A stretch of 32,479 bases of DNA, taken from Saccoglossus kowalevskii (lineage: Eukaryota > Hemichordata > Enteropneusta > Harrimaniidae). The stretch is taken from contig NW_003135133.1 of the NCBI RefSeq assembly GCF_000003605.2, forward strand, positions 1-32,479, read 5' to 3'. The translations under genes and the position numbers were made by a program. Below, one piece after another: positions 27,619 through 32,479 of this stretch; the stretch's first letter is position 1, and every line of letters begins with the position of its first letter. The notes beneath the pieces were generated by a model that was given only the letters and a program-made list of their open reading frames with translations, was not told where the DNA came from and made no database searches.

Positions 27619-28698
27619 ATGGGACCGCATAATATAAATACGAGACTACATGACATAAAGATGGGACTGTATAACATAAATACGTGACTACATGACATTA
27701 AAACGGGACTGTATAATATAAATACGTGACTACATGACATAAAGATGGGACTGCATAATATAAATACGAGACTACATGACATAAAGATGGGACTGTATAA
27801 CATAAATACGAGACTACATGACATAAAGATGGGACTGCATAACATAAATACGAGACTACATGACATAAAGATGGGACTGCATAACATAAATACGAGACTA
27901 CATGACATTAAGATGGGACTGCATAACATAAATACGAGACTACATGACATAAAGATGGGACTGCATAACATAAATACGAGACTACATGACATAGAGATGG
28001 GACTGCATAACATAAATACGTGACTACATGGCATTAAGATGGGACTGCATAACATAAATACGAGACTACATGACATAAAGATGGGACTGCATAACATAAA
28101 TACGAGACTACATGACATAGAGATGGGACTGCATAACATAAATACGAGACTACATGACATTAAGATGGGACTGCATAACATAAATACGAGACTACATGAC
28201 ATAAAGATGGGACTGCATAACATAAATACGAGACTAAATGACACTAAGATGGGACTGCATAACATAAATACGAGACTACATGACATAAAGATGGGACTGT
28301 ATAATATAAATACGAGACTACATGACATAAAGATGGGACTGCATAACATAAATACGAGACTACATGACATTAAGATGGGACTGCATAACATAAATACGAG
28401 ACTACATGACATTAAGATGGGACCGCATAATATAAATACGAGACTACATGACATAAAGATGGGACTGTATAACATGAATACGTGACTACATGACATTAAC
28501 ACGGGACTGTATAATATAAATACGTGACTACATGACATAAAGATGGGACTGCATAATATAAATACGAGATTACATGACATAAAGATGGGACTGTATAACA
28601 TAAATACGAGACTACATGACATAAAGATGGGACTGCATAACATAAATACGAGACTACATGACATAAAGATGGGACTGCATAACATAAATACGAGACTA
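27240..28698 (+). repeat. 19-unit HOR, two tandem copies
   Basis: Markers repeat at 798 bp (19 units): aatgacacta at 27437 and 28235, gaccgcat at 27623 and 28421, tacgtgac at 27681 and 28479, and the attaaaacggg or attaacacggg unit at 27701 and 28499. Acatagag tails at 27318 and 28116 agree. The left copy overlaps the end of the preceding 25-unit HOR, so the two HOR systems share units. Confidence 0.84.
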
Positions 28699-28794
28699 CA
28701 TGACATTAAGATGGGACTGCATAACATAAATACGAGACTACATGACATTAAAACGGGACTGTATAATATAAATACGTGACTACATGACATAAAG

Positions 28795-29130
28795 ATGGGA
28801 CTGCATAATATAAATACGAGACTACATGACCTAAAGATGGGACTGTATAACATAAATACGAGACTACATGACATAAAGATGGGACTGCATAACATAAATA
28901 CGAGACTACATGACATCAAGATGGGACTGCATAACATAAATACGAGACTACATGACATCAAGATGGGACTGCATAATATAAATACGAGACTACATGACAT
29001 CAAGATGGGACTGTATAATATAAATACGAGACTACATGACATAAAGATGGGACCGCATAATATAAATACGAGACTACATGACATTAAAACGGGACTGTAT
29101 AATATAAATACGTGACTACATGACATAAAG
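28795..29130 (+). repeat. 8-unit HOR copy next to its longer relative
   Basis: The series starting acctaaag at 28795 restarts at 29131 after 336 bp (8 units). The aaaacggg units that end each copy are at 28751 and 29087, also 336 bp apart. The first three units of the two series agree. The series then parts, the later one continuing with aaattaag and acatagag tails as at 149 and 3340. Confidence 0.78.
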
Positions 29131-30470
29131 ATGGGACTGCATAATATAAATACGAGACTACATGACCTAAAGATGGGACTGTATAACATAAATACGAGAC
29201 TACATGACATAAAGATGGGACTGCATAACATAAATACGAGACTACATGACATCAAGATGGGACTGCATAACATAAATACGAGACTACATGAAATTAAGAT
29301 GGGACTGCATAACATAAATACGAGACTACATGACATAAAGATGGGACTGCATAACATAAATACGAGACTACATGACATAGAGATGGGACTGCATAACATA
29401 AATACGAGACTACATGACATTAAGATGGGACTGCATAACATAAATACGAGACTACATGACATAAAGATGGGACTGCATAACATAAATACGAGACTACATG
29501 ACATTAAGATGGGACTGCATAACATAAATTCGAGACTACATGACATAAAGATGGGACTGTATTATATAAATACGAGACTACATGACATAAAGATGGGACT
29601 GCATAACATAAATACGAGACTACATGACATTAAGATGGGACTGCATAACATAAATACGTGACTACATGACATAAAGATGGGACTGTATAATATAAATACG
29701 AGACTACATGACATAAAGATGGGATTGCATAATATAAATACGAGACTACATGACATTAAGATGGGACTGCATAACATAAATTCGAGACTACATGACATAA
29801 AGATGGGACTGTATAATATAAATACGAGACTACATGACATAAAGATTCGACTGCATAACATAAATACGAGACTACATGACATTAAGATGGGACTGCATAA
29901 CATAAATACGTGACTACATGACATAAAGATGGGACTGTATAATATAAATACGAGACTACATGACATAAAGATGGGATTGCATAATATAAATACGAGACTA
30001 CATGACATAAAGATGGTACTGCATAACATAAATACGAGACTACATGACATAAAGATGGGACTGCATAACATAAATACGAGACTACATGACATAGAGATGG
30101 GACTGCATAACATAAATACGAGACTACATGACATTAAGATGGGACTGCATAACATAAATACGAGACTACATGACATAAAGATGGGACTGCATAACATAAA
30201 TACGAGACTAAAATGACACTAAGATGGGACTGCATAACATAAATACGAGACTACATGACATAAAGATGGGACTGTATAATATAAATACGAGACTACATGA
30301 CATAAAGATGGGACTGCATAACATAATACGAGACTACATGACATTAAGATGGGAATGCATAACATAAATACGAGACTACATGACATTAAGATGGGACCGC
30401 ATATATAAATACGAGACTACATGACATAAAGATGGGACTGTATAACATAAAATACGAGACTACATGTCAT
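29131..30470 (+). repeat. Block matching 26.46-26.89 kb, then an indel-rich run
   Basis: From about 29570 to 30000 the units repeat 26462-26892 at an offset of 3,108 bp (74 units), including agattcgactg and both cgtgac units. From 30212 to 30450 four single-base indels occur within 240 bp (actaaaatgac, acataatac, gcatatataa, acataaaatac); they sum to zero, so phase is restored. No gene is seen. Confidence 0.82.
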
Positions 30471-30689
30471 AAAGATGGGATTGCATAATATAAATACGAG
30501 ACTACATGACATAAAGATGGGATTGCATAATATAAATACGAGACTACATGACATAAAGATGGGATTGCATAACATAAATACGAGACTACATGACATAAAG
30601 ATGGGACTGCATAACATAAATACGAGACTACATGACATTAAGATGGGACTGAATAACATAAATACGAGATTACATGACATAAAGATGGG

Positions 30690-31109
30690 ACTGCATAACA
30701 TAAATACGAGGCTACATGACATAAAGATGGGATTGCATAATATAAATAGGAGACTACATGACATAAAGATGGGACTGCATAACATAAATACGAGACTACA
30801 TGACATAAAGATGGGACTGCATAACATAAATACGAGACTACATGACATAAAGATGGGACTGCATAACATAAATACGAGACTACATGACATAAAGATGGGA
30901 CTGCATAACATAAATACGAGGCTACATGACATAAAGATGGGATTGCATAATATAAATAGGAGACTACATGACATAAAGATGGGACTGCATAACATAAATA
31001 CGAGACTACATGACATAAAGATGGGACTGCATAACATAAATACGGGACTACATGACATAAAGATGGGACTGCATAACATAAATACGAGACTACATGACAT
31101 AAAGATGGG
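30690..31109 (+). repeat. 5-unit tandem duplication
   Basis: The series gaggctac, then attgcat with aataggagac, then plain units, occurs with gaggctac at 30709 and 30919 and aataggagac at 30747 and 30957, exactly 210 bp apart. The same five-unit length is duplicated at 13261/13471, but with different units. Confidence 0.82.
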
Positions 31110-32470
31110 ACTGCATAACATAAATACGAGACTACATGACATAAAGATGGGACTGCATAACATAAATACGAGACTACATGACATAAAGAGGGGACTGCAT
31201 AATATAAATACAAGACTACATGACATAAAGAGGGGACTGCATGACATAAATACGAGACTACATGACATAAAGATGGGACTGCATAACATAAATACGAGAC
31301 TACATGACATAAAGAGGGGACTGCATAACATAAATACGGGACTGCATGACATAAAGATGGGACTGCATAACATAAATACGAGACTACATGACATAAAGAT
31401 GGGACTGCATAACATAAATACGAGACTACATGACATAAAGATGGGACTGCATAACATAAATACGAGACTACATGACATAAAGAGGGGACTGCATAATATA
31501 AATACGAGACTACATGACATAAAGAGGGGACTGCATAACATAAATACGAGACTACATGACATAAAGATGGGACTGTATAACATAAATACGAGACTACATG
31601 ACATAAAGATGGGACTGCATAACATAAATACGAGACTACATGACATAGAGATGGGACTGCATAACATAAATACGAGACTACATGACATTAAGATGGGACT
31701 GCATAACATAAATACGAGACTACATGACATAAAGATGGGACTGTATAATATAAATACGAGACTACATGACATAAAGATGGGATTGCATAATATAAATACG
31801 AGACTACATGACATAAAGATGGGACTGCATAACATAAATACGAGACTACATGACATAAAGATGGGATTGCATAATATAAATAGGAGACTACATGACATAA
31901 AGATGGGACTGCATAACATAAATACGAGACTACATGACATAAAGATGGGACTGCATAACATAAATACGGGACTACATGACATAAAGATGGGACTGCATAA
32001 CATAAATACGAGACTACATGACATAAAGATGGGACTGCATAACATAAATACGAGACTACATGACATAAAGATGGGACTGCATAACATAAATACGAGACTA
32101 CATGACATAAAGAGGGAACTGCATAATATAAATACGAGACTACATGACATAAAGATGGGACTGCATAACATAAATACGAGACTACATGACATAAAGATGG
32201 GACTGCATAACATAAATACGAGACTACATGGCATAAAGAGGGGACTGCATAATATAAATACGAGACTACATGACATAAAGATGGGACTGCATAACATAAA
32301 TACGAGACTACATGACATAAAGATGGGACTGCATAACATAAATACGAGACTACATGACATAAAGATGGGACTGCATAACATAAATACGAGACTACATGAT
32401 ATTAATATGGGACTGCATAACATAAATACGAGACTACATGACATAAAGATGGGACTGTATAACATAAATA
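30936..32470 (+). repeat. 22-unit HOR, one full and one partial copy
   Basis: Aataggagac at 30957 and 31881, and cgggac at 31043 and 31967, are 924 bp apart (22 units). The agggg unit at 31189 has a partner 924 bp on that reads agggaactgc. This is the same HOR length as at 10.2-12.1 and 13.1-14.6 kb. The first copy contains the near-perfect duplicate of 14660-15522. The second copy departs from the first after about 32150. Confidence 0.83.
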
Positions 32471-32479
32471 CGTGATGAA
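32471..32479 (+). other. Last nine bases depart from the monomer
   Basis: The window ends cgtgatgaa where the cgtgac-type unit would give cgtgactac. Either a 5-bp deletion (ctaca) is followed by an aaattaag-type tail, which also begins tgaa, or this is the start of sequence outside the array. The window stops too soon to decide. Confidence 0.5.

Larger units (their letters stand above)
1..32479. repeat. 42-bp satellite array filling the window (about 773 units)
   Basis: Every part of the window is a head-to-tail copy of a 42-bp unit beginning atgggactgc and ending acataaag; no unit is inverted. Following unit phase from end to end I count 27 indels with a net of +2 bp: mostly single bases, with +5 at 3726 and 10617, +3 near 6087 and -2 near 4977. 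The consensus has 19 A, 8 T, 8 G and 7 C (about 36% GC). The array runs past the left edge of the window, which opens mid-unit. No unique sequence, transposon, tRNA, rRNA or gene-like stretch interrupts it. Long frames on both strands come from the period being a multiple of three and are not called as genes. The family is not one I can name; a eukaryotic satellite is the best reading. Confidence 0.98.

Noticed and set aside
27042-29546. Very long minus-strand open frame (834 codons of MSCSLVF/MLCSPIF-type repeats)
   Set aside because: The consensus unit has no stop in this frame, so length only reflects the array. Overlapping plus-strand and second minus-strand frames are open too, there is no unique start or end, and no known domain is present.
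1-32479. CRISPR array
   Set aside because: There are no unique spacers; the repeat is continuous with a fixed 42-bp period, and no cas gene is present.
1-32479. CENP-B box, as evidence of a centromeric satellite
   Set aside because: The closest text is in aattcg units (ttcgagactacatgac), which lacks the required CGGG part. The aaaacggg units lack the ttcg part.
1-32479. Telomeric repeat or interstitial telomere
   Set aside because: No run of TTAGGG, TTTAGGG or TTAGG, or their complements, occurs. The 42-bp unit does not decompose into such motifs.
1-32479. Transposon, LTR element or other insertion within the array
   Set aside because: Unit phase can be followed through every base with only indels of 1-5 bp, which leaves no room for an inserted element, and no target-site duplication is seen.
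1-32479. Repeat of 7 bp below the 21-bp level
   Set aside because: Splitting the 21-bp half into thirds gives only weak matches (cat/aca reuse). The seven-residue protein pattern follows from 21 bp being seven codons.
1-32479. Hairpin or inverted-repeat structure of the monomer
   Set aside because: Only short palindromes such as catg and tgca occur in each unit; I found no stem long enough to suggest an ncRNA or a cruciform.

Overview
The whole window is one uninterrupted tandem-repeat (satellite) array. I see no gene, RNA gene, transposon, CRISPR array or unique DNA. The unit is 42 bp; the stretch 443-484 is a consensus copy. About 773 units fit in the 32,479 bases. Tracking repeat phase across the window, I find 27 small indels (mostly 1 bp, the largest 5 bp, net +2). 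Every junction between blocks falls on a whole number of units, so nothing foreign has been inserted.

The organism cannot be named from this. An array of over 32 kb with nested repeat levels, at about 36% GC, fits a eukaryotic satellite (pericentromeric, subtelomeric or heterochromatic) and does not fit a bacterial or viral genome. I do not recognise the monomer as a named satellite family.

There are at least four levels of organisation. (1) The 42-bp unit is itself a diverged dimer of a 21-bp unit: its halves match at 16 of 21 positions. (2) The 42-bp units differ at a few hot positions, mainly the last seven bases. (3) Units are grouped into local higher-order repeats (HORs) of 5, 8, 11, 19, 22 and 25 units. 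(4) Blocks of 0.4 to 1 kb recur at offsets of about 7, 9.3-9.5, 14, 14.7, 16.2, 18.7 and 23.1 kb, some with no difference I can see.

Layout: 1-2.1 kb mixed units; 2.2-3.2 kb a 25-unit block found again at 16.2-17.2 kb; 3.3-3.8 kb a block shared with 10.2 and 11.2 kb; 3.8-6.2 kb mosaic; 6.2-9.05 kb copied at 15.55-18.6 kb; 10.2-15.5 kb a subfamily built on a 22-unit HOR, which returns at 30.5-32.4 kb; 16.7-17.7 and 20.9-21.8 kb 11-unit tandem pairs; 21.8 kb a small diverged patch; 22.2-25.2 kb mosaic with copies of earlier blocks; 25.5-27.6 kb two 25-unit HORs; 27.2-29.1 kb 19- and 8-unit HORs.

The long open reading frames are a by-product: 42 is a multiple of three and the consensus has no stop in three of its six frames. 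Frame-breaking indels and several dozen recurrent plus-strand stop units argue against coding. Base-by-base comparisons were made by eye, so 'identical' means no difference noticed.
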